Made by a program: the position numbers and the translations under genes. Of a stretch of DNA of 64,000 nucleotides, positions 35,195 to 44,087 are shown piece after piece (position 1 is the stretch's first letter; every line of letters starts with the position of its first letter). The notes beneath the pieces were generated by a model. The model did no database searches. It worked only from the letters and a program-made list of their open reading frames with translations, and was not told the DNA's origin. The stretch is taken from the NCBI RefSeq assembly GCF_046546475.1, contig NZ_JBKGXS010000004.1:124001-188000 (forward strand). Direction: 5' to 3'. Source of the DNA: Pseudonocardia phyllosphaerae (GTDB taxonomy: Bacteria; Actinomycetota; Actinomycetes; Mycobacteriales; Pseudonocardiaceae).

Positions 35195-36817
35195 TCAGGC
35201 GAGCTGGACGAGCTCCAGGTAGTCCGCGGACCAGTGGTCCTCGGTGCCGTCGGGCAGCACGATCACCCGGTCCGGCTCCAGCGCCTCGACCGCGCCCGGG
35301 TCGTGCGTCACCAGGACGACGGCGCCCTCGAACCGGCGCAGGGCGTCGAGCACCTGCTCGCGGCTGGCCGGGTCCAGGTTGTTCGTGGGCTCGTCGAGCA
35401 GCAGCACGTTCGCCGCCGAGGACACCAGACCGGCCAGCGCGAGCCGGGTCCGCTCACCGCCGGAGAGCGTGCCCGCGGGCTGCTGGAGCTGCTCGCCGGA
35501 GAACATGAACGAGCCCAGCACGGTGCGCAGCTGCTGCTCGTGGGTGTCCGGCGAGGCGTGCCGGATGTTGTCCCAGACCGACGCGTCCATGTCGAGGGTG
35601 TCGTGCTCCTGGGCGAAGTAGCCGCGCCGCAGGCCGTGCCCGGGCACGACCTCGCCGGCGTCGCCCTTCTCCACCCCGGCCAGGATCCGCAGCAGCGTGG
35701 TCTTGCCCGCGCCGTTGAAACCGAGCACGACGACCTTGGAGCCGCGGTCCACGGCCAGGTCGACGCCGGTGAACACCTCCAGCGAGCCGTAGGCCTTGGA
35801 CAGGCCCTCCGCGGTCAGCGGGGTCCGGCCGCAGGGCGCGGGCGTGGGGAACCGGATGGAGGCGACGCGGTCGTCCTGGCGCTCCTCGTCGAGCCCGGCG
35901 AGCAGCTGGTCGGCCCGGCGCGCCATGTTCTTCGCGGCGACGGCCTTGGTCGCCTTGGCACCCATCTTCGCGGCCTGGGTCTGCAGCGCGGACGCCTTCT
36001 TCTCGGCGTTGGCGCGCTCGCGGCGGCGGCGCTTCTCGTCGGTCGCCCGCGCCTCCTGGTAGCGCCGCCAGTCCATGTTGTACTGGTCGGCCTCGCCGCG
36101 GGTGGCGTCGAGGAACCACACCTTGTTGACCACGGCGGCGAGCAGGTCGGTGTCGTGGCTGATCACGACGAGCCCGCCCTCGTGGCTCTGCAGGAACCCG
36201 CGCAGCCAGGTGATCGAGTCGGCGTCGAGGTGGTTCGTGGGCTCGTCGAGCAGCAGCGTGGTGGCCGACTGCGAGCCGCCGTCGGACGCGGCGAACAGGA
36301 TCCGCGCCAGCTCGACGCGGCGGCGCTGTCCGCCGGACAGGGTGCGCATCGGCTGGGCGAGGACCCGGTCGGGCAGGCCGAGGTTGGTGCAGATTCGGGC
36401 GGCCTCGGACTCCGCGGCGTAGCCGCCGAGCGCGGAGAAGCGCTCCTCGAGGTTGCCGTACTCGCGCACGGCCTTGTCGTTCGCCGGGCCGTCGACGATC
36501 TCGGCCATCGCGTTCTGGGCCTTCTCCATCTTCGCGAGCAGCACGTCGAGCCCGCGCGCGGACAGCACCCGGTCCTTCGCGGTGATCGACAGGTCGCCCT
36601 CACGGGGGTCCTGCGGGAGGTAGCCGACCGGGGAGTTCGCGGTGACGCTGCCGCCGTAGGGCTCCCCCTCCCCGGCGAGGACACGCATCGACGTCGTCTT
36701 GCCGGCGCCGTTGCGGCCGACCAGGCCGATCCGGTCGCCGGGCTGGACGCGCAGGTCGGCGCCGGACAGCAGGATGCGGGATCCGGCGCGCAGTTCGAGG
36801 CCGGTCGCGGTGATCAC
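35195..36817 (-). CDS. ABC-F family ribosome-associated ATPase
   Basis: A 540-residue soluble protein with two ATP-binding cassettes and no membrane part. Walker A loops are VGRNGAGKTTSMRVL and LGFNGAGKTTLLRIL, signatures LSGGQRRRVELAR and LSGGERTRLALAG, and Walker B LLLDEPTNHLD and LLLDEPTNNLD. The basic linker between cassettes (RRRRERANAEKKASAL) is the ribosomal P-site tRNA motif. Relatives rescue stalled ribosomes or protect against antibiotics; mycobacterial Rv1473 is the positional counterpart. GTG 36817 starts the conserved region (VITATGLELRAG). A leader with a mini-ORF precedes it. Confidence 0.93.
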   Translation of the reverse strand: MITATGLELRAGSRILLSGADLRVQPGDRIGLVGRNGAGKTTSMRVLAGEGEPYGGSVTANSPVGYLPQDPREGDLSITAKDRVLSARGLDVLLAKMEKAQNAMAEIVDGPANDKAVREYGNLEERFSALGGYAAESEAARICTNLGLPDRVLAQPMRTLSGGQRRRVELARILFAASDGGSQSATTLLLDEPTNHLDADSITWLRGFLQSHEGGLVVISHDTDLLAAVVNKVWFLDATRGEADQYNMDWRRYQEARATDEKRRRRERANAEKKASALQTQAAKMGAKATKAVAAKNMARRADQLLAGLDEERQDDRVASIRFPTPAPCGRTPLTAEGLSKAYGSLEVFTGVDLAVDRGSKVVVLGFNGAGKTTLLRILAGVEKGDAGEVVPGHGLRRGYFAQEHDTLDMDASVWDNIRHASPDTHEQQLRTVLGSFMFSGEQLQQPAGTLSGGERTRLALAGLVSSAANVLLLDEPTNNLDPASREQVLDALRRFEGAVVLVTHDPGAVEALEPDRVIVLPDGTEDHWSADYLELVQLA

Positions 36818-36823
36818 GAGAGG

Positions 36824-36973
36824 GAGCTCCAGACGGAGGTGGGCGCGGCGTTCCCCTCGGGGAGCACGCGGAACAGGGCGAGGAAAGACACAGGGCGCAG
36901 AGAGGCGGGACGGCGGGGCACGGCTGTGCCCGGGCGCGTCGGCTACTCGATCTGGACCATCGCCGCCACCGTA
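36824..36973 (-). promoter_or_regulatory. Candidate attenuator leader of the ABC-F gene
   Basis: On the minus strand TACGGT (36973-36968) is followed after 7 bases by ATG of a five-codon frame MVQIE ending TAG at 36943. A hairpin follows with arms GGGCAC/GTGCCC and loop AGCC (36916-36931). Further on, CTCC-GTCT-GGAG can hide the GGAG ribosome site of the ABC-F gene. This resembles ribosome-mediated attenuation known for ABC-F resistance genes, but it is an inference. Confidence 0.4.
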
Positions 36974-37080
36974 CCGGCCGAGGTCGCCGTCCTTCGTGTG
37001 TGGGGCGCACGGCATGAGCGATCTCACCCGGGCAGCCGCGACGGCACCCCGGAATGCTAGCGCACTGCTACCGTAACGCT

Positions 37081-37374
37081 ATGACCGAGGAGATCCGGCA
37101 GTCGGACCTGCGCAACGACAACGCAGCCGTCATGCGCCGGGTCGCCGCCGGCGAGTCGTTCGTGGTCACCGTCAACGGCCGGCCGGTCGCCGACGTCGTC
37201 CCCCACCAGCGAGGAACAGGCCGGCGCCGCTTCGTCCCGGTGGCAGAGCTCGCCGGCGTGCTCGCGGACGGCCCGGAACCGGACGCACCCGCGTGGCGCG
37301 CCGATCTGGACGGCGCCGACGAGCTCCTCGGCCCCGACGACGTCACCGACCCGTTCGCGCGCAGCCCGCGGTGA
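37081..37374 (+). CDS. vapB: Type II antitoxin, Phd/YefM-like (VapB)
   Basis: A 97-residue antitoxin. The N-terminal DNA-binding part reads IRQSDLRNDNAAVMRRVAAGESFVVTVNGRPVADVVP, the Phd/YefM fold. The acidic C-terminus binds the toxin. ATG 37081 is preceded by TACCGT at 6 bases with no ribosome site, so the operon mRNA is probably leaderless. Its stop overlaps the toxin start by four bases. Confidence 0.9.
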   Translation: MTEEIRQSDLRNDNAAVMRRVAAGESFVVTVNGRPVADVVPHQRGTGRRRFVPVAELAGVLADGPEPDAPAWRADLDGADELLGPDDVTDPFARSPR

Positions 37375-37793
37375 GTCCGACGGCCGGGCCGCGTCGCGCC
37401 CTGCTCGACACGTCGGTGCTCATCGACTTCCCCGCCGCCCGAGTCTCCGAGGTCGCCGACGAGGTCGCCGTGTCGGCCGTCACCCTCGCCGAGCTGCACT
37501 TCGGTGTCACCGCGGCGGCCGACCCCGTCGTCGCGCTGCACCGCAGGCGGCGCGTCCGGTCGGTGATCGACCGGTTCGAGGTGCTGGACTTCGACGCCGC
37601 CACCGCCGAGTACTACGGAGCACTCGCCGCCCTGGTGCGGCGGCACGGGCGCACCCCGCGGCCCCGGCGGATGGACCTGCAGATCGCCGCGACGGCGGCG
37701 CGGTACGGCCTGCCGCTGCTCACCCGCAACCCCGGCGACTTCACCGGCCTGGAGTCGGCGCTGACCGTGGTCGACCTGCTCGACGGCGCGTGA
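37371..37793 (+). CDS. vapC: Type II toxin, VapC PIN-domain RNase
   Basis: A 140-residue PIN-domain ribonuclease. The acidic triad/tetrad is visible in ALLDTSVLID (Asp), VTLAELHFGV (Glu), RRMDLQIAATA (Asp) and TRNPGDF (Asp). GTG 37371 overlaps the antitoxin stop. VapC toxins cleave tRNA or rRNA; the target here is unknown. The lycopene cyclase gene begins seven bases later, so it may be co-transcribed, an unusual partner. Confidence 0.92.
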   Translation: MSPTAGPRRALLDTSVLIDFPAARVSEVADEVAVSAVTLAELHFGVTAAADPVVALHRRRRVRSVIDRFEVLDFDAATAEYYGALAALVRRHGRTPRPRRMDLQIAATAARYGLPLLTRNPGDFTGLESALTVVDLLDGA

Positions 37794-37800
37794 CCGGCTT

Positions 37801-39225
37801 GTGAACGGCACGACGGCGCACATCGGCCGGGTCGACGTCCTCGTGCTCGGCGGTGGCCCCGCCGGACGTGCCCTGGCCGGGTGCTGCGCGGCGCTCGGCC
37901 TGCGCACCGCGCTCGCCGACCCGGACCCGGACCGGGCGTGGACCGCGACGTACTGCGCGTGGCCCGACGAGCTGCCCGGTGGCCTTCCGGCGTCGGTGTT
38001 CGCGGCCCGGCCGCGCGCCCGCGCCGTGCTGCCCGGCTGTGGGGCTCGGGAAAACCGCCCCGACGACCATGCCTCCTGCGACCACCGCTCCTACGACCTC
38101 GGCCCCTACCTGGTGCTCGACACCGCCGGGCTGCGCGCCTGCCTCGACGAGCGCCTCGCCGGCCCCCCGGGCGGTCCCGGGGTCACGGTCCTGACCGGCC
38201 GGGTGGACGACGGCGACGTCCGGCCCGGCCCGGACGGCCACCGGGTCCGGCTGCGCCGCACCACCCGGGATCCCGCCACCGGGCACCGCCCGGACGAACC
38301 CGACGGCTCCGGCTCCGGGGACACCGTGCTCACCGCGGCGCTCGTCGTCGACGCCACCGGCGCCCCGTCGCGGCTGCGCCCCGCTCCGGGACCGCGCACC
38401 GAGCAGACCGCCTACGGCGTCGTCGTTCCCGCCGCCGCGGCGGCGCCGGTCGTCGGGCCCGGTGAGGCGGTGTTCATGGACTGGCGCCCGCCGCCGCCCG
38501 GGCCGGGACGCACGCACTGGCCGACGTTCCTCTACGCCGTCCCGTACGGCGACGGCCCGGAACGAGGCGGCGCTGCAAGAGAAAGCCCAGGTGGAGACGG
38601 TCCGGCGGGAGACGGCCCAGGGGGAGACGGCCCAGAGGGAGACGGCACCGTCCTGCTGGAGGAGACCTCGCTGGCCCGGCGGCCCGGGCTCCCGCTGCCC
38701 GAGCTGCGCGAGCGGCTGGACGCCCGGCTCACCGCGCTCGGCGTGACCGTCCCCGCCGGCGCCCCGGTCGAGCGGGTCCGGTTCCCGGTCGACAGCCCAC
38801 GCACCACCGGCCACCCGGTCGCGTTCGGCGCCGCGACACCGCTGGTGCACCCGGCGACCGGGTTCAGCGTCGCGCCCGCGCTGCGACTGGCCCCGCAGGT
38901 CGCCGCCGCGCTCGCCACGCACCTGCCGCACGACCCGGCCCGGGCCGCGCACGCCGCCGAGCGGCTGCTGTGGTCCCCCGCCGCACGCGCCGTGCACGTG
39001 CTGCGCGCACACGGCCTGCGCACCGTGCTGGACCTGCCGCCGGCGTTGGTCCCGGGGTTCTTCGACGCGTTCTTCCGCAGCCGCCGCGGCCGCGCGTTCC
39101 TCACCGGGCGCGACGACGTCGCGGGGACCCTCGCCGGAATGGCGGGTGTGTTCACCGCCGCACCCGGCCCCGTACGACGGAACATGCTGCGTTCGGCCCT
39201 GCGTTTTCACCCGTCCGGGCGATGA
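37801..39225 (+). CDS. Lycopene cyclase family protein (CrtL type)
   Basis: FAD/NAD(P)-dependent cyclase of carotenoid synthesis. DVLVLGGGPAGRALAG near the N-terminus is the dinucleotide fold. AVFMDWRPP is the cyclase motif, followed by WPTFLYAVPYGD, VLLEETSLARRPG and FGAATPLVHPATGFSVAPAL, all typical of CrtL-type beta-cyclases. It has 474 residues, including a Gly/Asp/Pro-rich insert (about 265-284) encoded by 15-bp tandem repeats. No other carotenoid gene is in the window. GTG 37801 has no ribosome site and may depend on coupling with vapC seven bases upstream. Confidence 0.85.
   Translation: MNGTTAHIGRVDVLVLGGGPAGRALAGCCAALGLRTALADPDPDRAWTATYCAWPDELPGGLPASVFAARPRARAVLPGCGARENRPDDHASCDHRSYDLGPYLVLDTAGLRACLDERLAGPPGGPGVTVLTGRVDDGDVRPGPDGHRVRLRRTTRDPATGHRPDEPDGSGSGDTVLTAALVVDATGAPSRLRPAPGPRTEQTAYGVVVPAAAAAPVVGPGEAVFMDWRPPPPGPGRTHWPTFLYAVPYGDGPERGGAARESPGGDGPAGDGPGGDGPEGDGTVLLEETSLARRPGLPLPELRERLDARLTALGVTVPAGAPVERVRFPVDSPRTTGHPVAFGAATPLVHPATGFSVAPALRLAPQVAAALATHLPHDPARAAHAAERLLWSPAARAVHVLRAHGLRTVLDLPPALVPGFFDAFFRSRRGRAFLTGRDDVAGTLAGMAGVFTAAPGPVRRNMLRSALRFHPSGR
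38593..38652. repeat. 15-bp tandem repeat inside the lycopene cyclase gene
   Basis: GGAGACGG units begin at 38593, 38608, 38623 and 38638. They add five-residue Gly-Asp-Gly-Pro units between two conserved cyclase motifs without breaking the frame. Confidence 0.85.
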
Positions 39226-39334
39226 CGCCGGACACCATCGCTCCGTTGACGCAGTACCAGGTAGTAACCTTGACCGAGCTCAGTGTCGAGAGGGTCGAGG
39301 GGCTCGACCCCCTCCCCCGGTACGGAGGCCAGCC

Positions 39335-39799
39335 ATGCCCGCTTACCAGACCATCGTCGTCGGTACCGACGGCTCCGCGACGTCGTTCGCCGCCGTCGAG
39401 CGTGCCGCCGGCGTCGCCGCCGACAGCGGCGCCACGCTGCTCATCGTGTCCGCCTACACCCCGGCCAGCCGGGAGACCGCGGGCCGCGAGAACATCGCCG
39501 CCGCCCAGGACGCGCTGAAGGACGAGGCGTTCCTCGTCGAGGGCTGGACGCCCGCCGAGGAGGCGCTGCGCGAGGCGACCGACCGCGCCGCCCGCGTCGG
39601 CGCGAAGAAGGTGACCACGCACGCCGAGGACGGCGCCCCGGTCGACGTGCTCCGCAAGGCCGTCCGCGACCACTCCGCGGACCTGCTGGTGATCGGCAAC
39701 CGCGGCCTGAACAGCTTCTCCGGGCGCCTGCTGGGCTCGGTCCCCGCCGACGCCACCCGCCGGGCCGGCGTCGACGTGCTGGTCGTGCACACGACGTGA
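39335..39799 (+). CDS. Universal stress protein (UspA family)
   Basis: A 154-residue single-domain USP. It begins YQTIVVGTDGSATSFAAVERA and ends GNRGLNSFSGRLLGSVPADATRRAGVDVLVVHT, giving the G-2x-G-9x-G(S/T) nucleotide-binding motif in modified form. ATG 39335 follows CGGAGG. It stands four bases before the cyclase gene, which may be co-transcribed. Role: unspecified stress adaptation, by family. Confidence 0.9.
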   Translation: MPAYQTIVVGTDGSATSFAAVERAAGVAADSGATLLIVSAYTPASRETAGRENIAAAQDALKDEAFLVEGWTPAEEALREATDRAARVGAKKVTTHAEDGAPVDVLRKAVRDHSADLLVIGNRGLNSFSGRLLGSVPADATRRAGVDVLVVHTT

Positions 39800-39803
39800 G
39801 CCG

Positions 39804-40874
39804 GTGAGCGGACCGGACCGGCCGGGGCCGGGTGAGCGCGGCGCGGGCCGGCGCGGCTTCTCGCCGCCCAGCCCGTCGGCCGCCGGGTGGGACGACGTCG
39901 ACGAGGCCGTCCTCGACGAGTTCATCCTGGGCGCCCCGCGGGAGTTCACCCGCGACGAGCTGATCGCAGCCTCCGGGCTCGACCCCGAGGACTCGCACCG
40001 GCTGTGGCGCTCGCTCGGATTCCCCGACTCCGACCCCGACGCCCAGGTGTTCACCGCCGCGGACCTCGACGCCGCGCGCCGGGTCGCCGACCTGACCGCG
40101 GCGTGGCTGCCCGATCAGGGCGCGCGGGAGGCGATCGCCCGTGCGCTCGCCCAGTCGCTGTCCCGCCTGGCGGAGTGGCAGATCGGGATGCTCGCCCAGG
40201 TCGCGGCCGCGAACGGTGTCGAGCTGACCCCGTCGTCGGCGGCGCAGCTGGCGTCGGAGGTGCTGCCCGAGCTCGAGCAGCTGCAGTCCTACGTGTGGCG
40301 GCGCCACCTCGCCGCCACCGCGGCCCGCTGGACGGCCGGAGCGCAGGCCACCGACGCGGCGGGCGCCGCCGCCGACACCTGGCCGCTGACGGTCGGGTTC
40401 GCCGACATGGTCGGGTTCACCCGCACCACCCGCAGGCGTTCGCTCGACCAGTTGGGCGAGATGATCGAGCGCTTCGGCGCCGTCACCACCGAGGTCATCG
40501 CGAACGGCCGCGGCCGCGTGGTGAAGACCGTCGGCGACGAGGTCCTGTTCGTCACCGAGCACCCCGCCGACGGCGCCGCGATCGCACTGGCGCTGCGCGA
40601 CCGGGTCCGCGCCGAGCCCGCGCTGCCGTCGCTGCGGATCGGGCTGGCGCACGGCATGGTCCTGACCCGCTACGGCGACGTGTACGGCGAGGTCGTCAAC
40701 GTCGCCGCCCGGCTCACCTCCGAGGCCCGCCCGGACACCGTGCTGGTGGACCGGGAGGTGCACGGCACGCTGCGCGACGATCCGCGGTTCGTGCTGCGCC
40801 GCATCGCGACCCTGCACACGCGCGGCTACACCCACCTGCGGGCCTGGTCGCTGTTCGGAGCCCGGGAACGCTGA
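39804..40874 (+). CDS. Class III adenylate/guanylate cyclase domain protein
   Basis: A 356-residue soluble protein with an N-terminal regulatory domain (about 30-165) and a C-terminal class III cyclase domain. Metal-binding aspartates are Asp201 in GFADMVGFT and Asp245 in VKTVGDEVLF. Lys241 is the purine-specifying residue, and Asn299/Arg303 in VVNVAARLTS are the transition-state residues, so the site looks complete. The N-terminal domain resembles that of mycobacterial Rv2212, whose activity is altered by fatty acids and pH. GTG 39804 follows the USP gene by four bases. Confidence 0.9.
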   Translation: MSGPDRPGPGERGAGRRGFSPPSPSAAGWDDVDEAVLDEFILGAPREFTRDELIAASGLDPEDSHRLWRSLGFPDSDPDAQVFTAADLDAARRVADLTAAWLPDQGAREAIARALAQSLSRLAEWQIGMLAQVAAANGVELTPSSAAQLASEVLPELEQLQSYVWRRHLAATAARWTAGAQATDAAGAAADTWPLTVGFADMVGFTRTTRRRSLDQLGEMIERFGAVTTEVIANGRGRVVKTVGDEVLFVTEHPADGAAIALALRDRVRAEPALPSLRIGLAHGMVLTRYGDVYGEVVNVAARLTSEARPDTVLVDREVHGTLRDDPRFVLRRIATLHTRGYTHLRAWSLFGARER

Positions 40875-40920
40875 CCCCCAGACCGCGCGGGATCAGCGGG
40901 GAACGGGGACGATCACCCCA

Positions 40921-41762
40921 TGACCACGGCACTCGGGTCGACGACGACCGCGTACCTGGACCGGATCGGCGTCGACCCCGGTCCGCCGGACGCCGGTCTG
41001 CTCGCCCGCATCGTGCGGGCCCATCTCGCGGTCATCCCGTTCGAGAACCTGGACCCGTTCACCGGCACCGAGCCGCCCGTGACCGCCGACGACGTCGCCG
41101 CCAAGCTGGTGCACGGCCGTCGCGGCGGGTGGTGCTTCGAGCAGAACCTGCTGCTGCACGACGTGCTCGCCGACCTCGGCTACCGGGTGGAGCCGCTGAT
41201 CGGCCGGGTACGCCTCGGCGCCGCCCCCGAGGACCCGCCGACCCGGCGCTCGCACCGGCTCACCCTGATCGACCTCGACGGCCAGTGGGTGACCGCCGAC
41301 GTCGGGTTCGGCGGCATGAACGCGGTGCTGCCGCTGCGGCTGGAGACCGGCACCGTGCAGCCGACCCCGTTCGGCGGCTACCGCTACACCGTCGACGACC
41401 CCGGCGGTCCCGCGACACCGGTGTGGTCGTTGCGCCGCACCGGGTCCGGCGGCGAGCAGGTGCTCTACACGTTCGACCTCACCCCGGCCCCGGCGGTCGA
41501 CTACGAGACGGCGTCCTGGTACCTGACCCATCACCCGGAGTCCCTGTTCCGCACCGGGCTGACCGCGGCGGTCACGGGCCCGGACCGGCGCACCACGCTC
41601 GACGGCCCGCGGCTGACCGTGCACCCGGCCGGCGGTGAAGCGCACGCGCGGGAGCTGGCGTCCCCGGTGGCGGTGCGCGACGCCCTGGAGGACGTGTTCG
41701 GGATCGACACCGGCACCGTGCCCGGCCTGACGGGGCGGATCGCCGAGGTCTACTTCTCCTGA
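40921..41762 (+). CDS. nat: Arylamine N-acetyltransferase
   Basis: Transfers acetyl from acetyl-CoA to arylamines and hydrazines. The catalytic triad is intact: Cys72 in GRRGGWCFEQN, His112 in RRSHRLTLI, and Asp127 in WVTADVGFGG. FENLDPFTG near residue 41 is also conserved. Length 280 residues is normal. In mycobacteria the homologue can acetylate isoniazid and is linked to lipid metabolism. It stands alone after the cyclase and is convergent with the suf operon. Confidence 0.93.
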
Positions 41763-41773
41763 GGCCCCGGACA

Positions 41774-41815
41774 CACTTCCGGGCCGGGCCCCGAAGGGAA
41801 CCCGGCCCGGAAGTG
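41774..41815. terminator. Bidirectional terminator between nat and sufT
   Basis: CACTTCCGGGCCGGG (41774-41788) pairs perfectly with 41801-41815, a 15-bp stem with a 12-base loop, between convergent genes. Confidence 0.85.
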
Positions 41816-41827
41816 ACGGACGGCTGT

Positions 41828-41859
41828 TGCTCAGACCCGGAAGTGCTCAGACCCGGAAG
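41828..41859. repeat. 16-bp tandem repeat over the sufT stop
   Basis: TGCTCAGACCCGGAAG at 41828-41843 and again at 41844-41859. The second copy contains the sufT stop codon; the first lies just beyond the gene. Confidence 0.85.
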
Positions 41860-42323
41860 CCGAGGGCGCGCAGCTGCTCGCGGCCGTCCTCGGTGATCTT
41901 CTCCGGGCCCCACGGCGGCATCCAGACCCAGTTGATCCTGACGTCCTTCACCAGGCCGTCGGGGCCGCCCTCCTCGTCGAAGGTGAGCGCGGACCGCGTC
42001 TGGTCCTCGATGACGTCGGTCAGCGGGCAGGCCGCCGACGTGAGCGTCATGTCGATGATCGCGGTGGTGCCCTCGGCGTCGGTGTCGATGCCGTACACCA
42101 GGCCCAGGTCGACGACGTTGATCCCCAGCTCGGGGTCGACGACGTCGCGCATGGCCTCCTCGAGCTCCTCCTGGGAGGGCGCGCCCTCGGGTCGCTCGGC
42201 CGCCGGCGGCGGCTCGGGCATTCCGGCGGCGCCACGGACGACGTTCTCGTCGCCGGTGGCTTCGGTGGTCTCGGCCGTCGCGTCCGCGACGGCGGTGGTC
42301 TCGTGCTCGGTCGTCTCGCTCAT
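41847..42323 (-). CDS. sufT: Metal-sulfur cluster assembly factor SufT (MIP18/DUF59)
   Basis: A 158-residue Fe-S maturation factor. An acidic, Thr/Ala/Pro-rich N-terminal extension (about 55 residues) precedes the DUF59 domain EEAMRDVVDPELGINVVDLG. TSAACPLTDVI carries the conserved cysteine, and INWVWMPPWGPEKITEDG ends the domain. ATG 42323 overlaps the sufU stop (ATGA). It is the last gene of the sufR-B-D-C-S-U-T operon. Confidence 0.93.
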   Translation of the reverse strand: MSETTEHETTAVADATAETTEATGDENVVRGAAGMPEPPPAAERPEGAPSQEELEEAMRDVVDPELGINVVDLGLVYGIDTDAEGTTAIIDMTLTSAACPLTDVIEDQTRSALTFDEEGGPDGLVKDVRINWVWMPPWGPEKITEDGREQLRALGFRV

Positions 42324-42781
42324 GCCGGAGACTCCTCCGTCTCGATCGCGGCGTCGGTGCGGCTGACGGCGTCCTTGAACGCCATCCACCCCAGCAACGC
42401 GCACTTCACCCGGGCGGGGTACTTGGCGACGCCGGCGAAGGCGACGCCGTCGCCGAGCACGTCCTCGTCCGGCTCGACCTGTCCCCTACCTTGGGCCATC
42501 TCCTGGAACGACGCCAGCACGCGGAAGGCCTCGTCCACCGACCGGCCGACGAGCAGGTCGTGCATCACCGACACCGACGCCTGGCTGATGGAGCACCCGA
42601 GCGAGTCGTAGGAGACGTCGGCGATCGTGTTCCCGTCGACCTTCACCCGCAGGGTGACCTCGTCACCGCAGGTCGGGTTGACGTGGTGCGCCTCGGCGTC
42701 GTACGGATCGCGCAGGCCCGACCCGTGCGGGTCGCGGTAGTGGTCCAGGATGATCTCCTGGTACATCTGCTGGAGCTGCAT
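42320..42781 (-). CDS. sufU: SUF scaffold/sulfur-transfer protein SufU
   Basis: Zinc-containing sulfurtransferase that takes sulfur from SufS. The 153-residue protein has the NifU-like opening MYQEIILDHYRDPH. Zinc/sulfur ligands are Cys38 and Asp40 in NPTCGD, Cys63 in SLGCSIS, and Cys127 in ARVKCALLGW. It starts directly after the sufS stop with no gap. Confidence 0.95.
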   Translation of the reverse strand: MQLQQMYQEIILDHYRDPHGSGLRDPYDAEAHHVNPTCGDEVTLRVKVDGNTIADVSYDSLGCSISQASVSVMHDLLVGRSVDEAFRVLASFQEMAQGRGQVEPDEDVLGDGVAFAGVAKYPARVKCALLGWMAFKDAVSRTDAAIETEESPA

Positions 42782-44086
42782 CTAGACCGTCCCGAAGAAC
42801 TTCTGGGCGGCACGGATCCCGTCGGCCAGCGCCTCGACCTCGTCGAGCGTGTTGTACACCGCGAACGACGCCCGCGCGGTGGCGGTGACGCCGAGCCGCC
42901 GGTGCAGCGGCCACGCGCAGTGGTGCCCCACCCGGATCGCGACGCCCCGGTCGTCGAGCACCTGGGACAGGTCGTGCGGGTGGATGCCGTCCACGACGAA
43001 CGACACCGCCCCGCCCCGGTCCTCGGTGGTCTGCGGGCCGACGATGCGGACCCCGTCGATCGCGGCGAGCTGCTCCAGCGCGGCGGCCGTGAGCGCGTGC
43101 TCGTGCGCGGCGACGGCGTCCATGCCGATCTCCGACAGGTAGTCGACGGCGGCACCCAGGCCCACGGCCTGCGAGCTCATCATCGACCCGGCCTCGAACT
43201 TCTGCGGCGCCGGCGCGTACGTCGACCCCTCCATCCGGACCAGCTCGATCATCGACCCGCCGGTGAGGAACGGCGGCAGCGCCTCGAGCAGCTCGTGCCG
43301 CCCGTAGAGCACGCCGACCCCGGACGGCCCGAGCATCTTGTGCCCGGAGAACACCGCGAAGTCGACGTCCAGGGCGTGCAGGTCGACCGGCATGTGCGGC
43401 ACCGACTGGCAGGCGTCGAGCACGGTGAACGCGCCGACGGCCTTCGCCCGCGCCACCAGCTCCGCGACCGGCACGACGGCGCCGGTGACGTTGGACTGGT
43501 GGCTGAAGGCGACGACCCTGGTGCGGTCGGTCAGCTCGAGCGAGTCGAGGTCGATCCGGCCGTCGTCGGTCACCGCGTACCAGCGCAGGGTCGCCCCGGT
43601 GCGCCGGCACAGCTCCTGCCAGGGCACCAGGTTCGCGTGGTGCTCCAGCTCGGTGACGACGACCTCGTCACCGGGCCCGAGCGCGAACCGCTCGGACTCC
43701 GGGCCGAGGCCGGTCCGGACCGAGGCGTTGCCGAAGCCGTAGGCGACGGCGTTGAGGCCCTCGGTGGCGTTCTTGACGAAGACGATCTCGTCGTCGTTCG
43801 CGCCGACGAACGCCGCGATGCGTGCCCGGGCGGACTCGTAGGCGTCGGTGGCCTCCTCCGACAGCTGGTGCGCACCCCGGTGGACCGCGGCGTTGACGGT
43901 CTCGAGGAACGCCCGCTCGGCGTCGAGAACCTGCCGCGGCCGCTGCGAGGTCGCCCCGGAGTCCAGGTAGACCAGCGGCTCGTCCTCACGCACGGTGCGC
44001 GTGAGGATCGGGAAGTCCGCCCGGATCCGGGCCACGGCTGCCTCGTCGAGGTCCCCCGTGGTCCCGGTTCCGTTCGTGACCGTCAT
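42782..44086 (-). CDS. sufS: Cysteine desulfurase SufS
   Basis: PLP enzyme that removes sulfur from cysteine for cluster assembly. The 434 residues include YLDSGATSQRP, the PLP-binding Lys250 in FSGHKMLGPSG, and the persulfide Cys390 in RVGHHCAWPLHRR. It is separated from the sufC stop by one base. Usual SufS length with a short N-terminal extension. Confidence 0.96.
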   Translation of the reverse strand: MTVTNGTGTTGDLDEAAVARIRADFPILTRTVREDEPLVYLDSGATSQRPRQVLDAERAFLETVNAAVHRGAHQLSEEATDAYESARARIAAFVGANDDEIVFVKNATEGLNAVAYGFGNASVRTGLGPESERFALGPGDEVVVTELEHHANLVPWQELCRRTGATLRWYAVTDDGRIDLDSLELTDRTRVVAFSHQSNVTGAVVPVAELVARAKAVGAFTVLDACQSVPHMPVDLHALDVDFAVFSGHKMLGPSGVGVLYGRHELLEALPPFLTGGSMIELVRMEGSTYAPAPQKFEAGSMMSSQAVGLGAAVDYLSEIGMDAVAAHEHALTAAALEQLAAIDGVRIVGPQTTEDRGGAVSFVVDGIHPHDLSQVLDDRGVAIRVGHHCAWPLHRRLGVTATARASFAVYNTLDEVEALADGIRAAQKFFGTV

Positions 44087-44087
44087 G

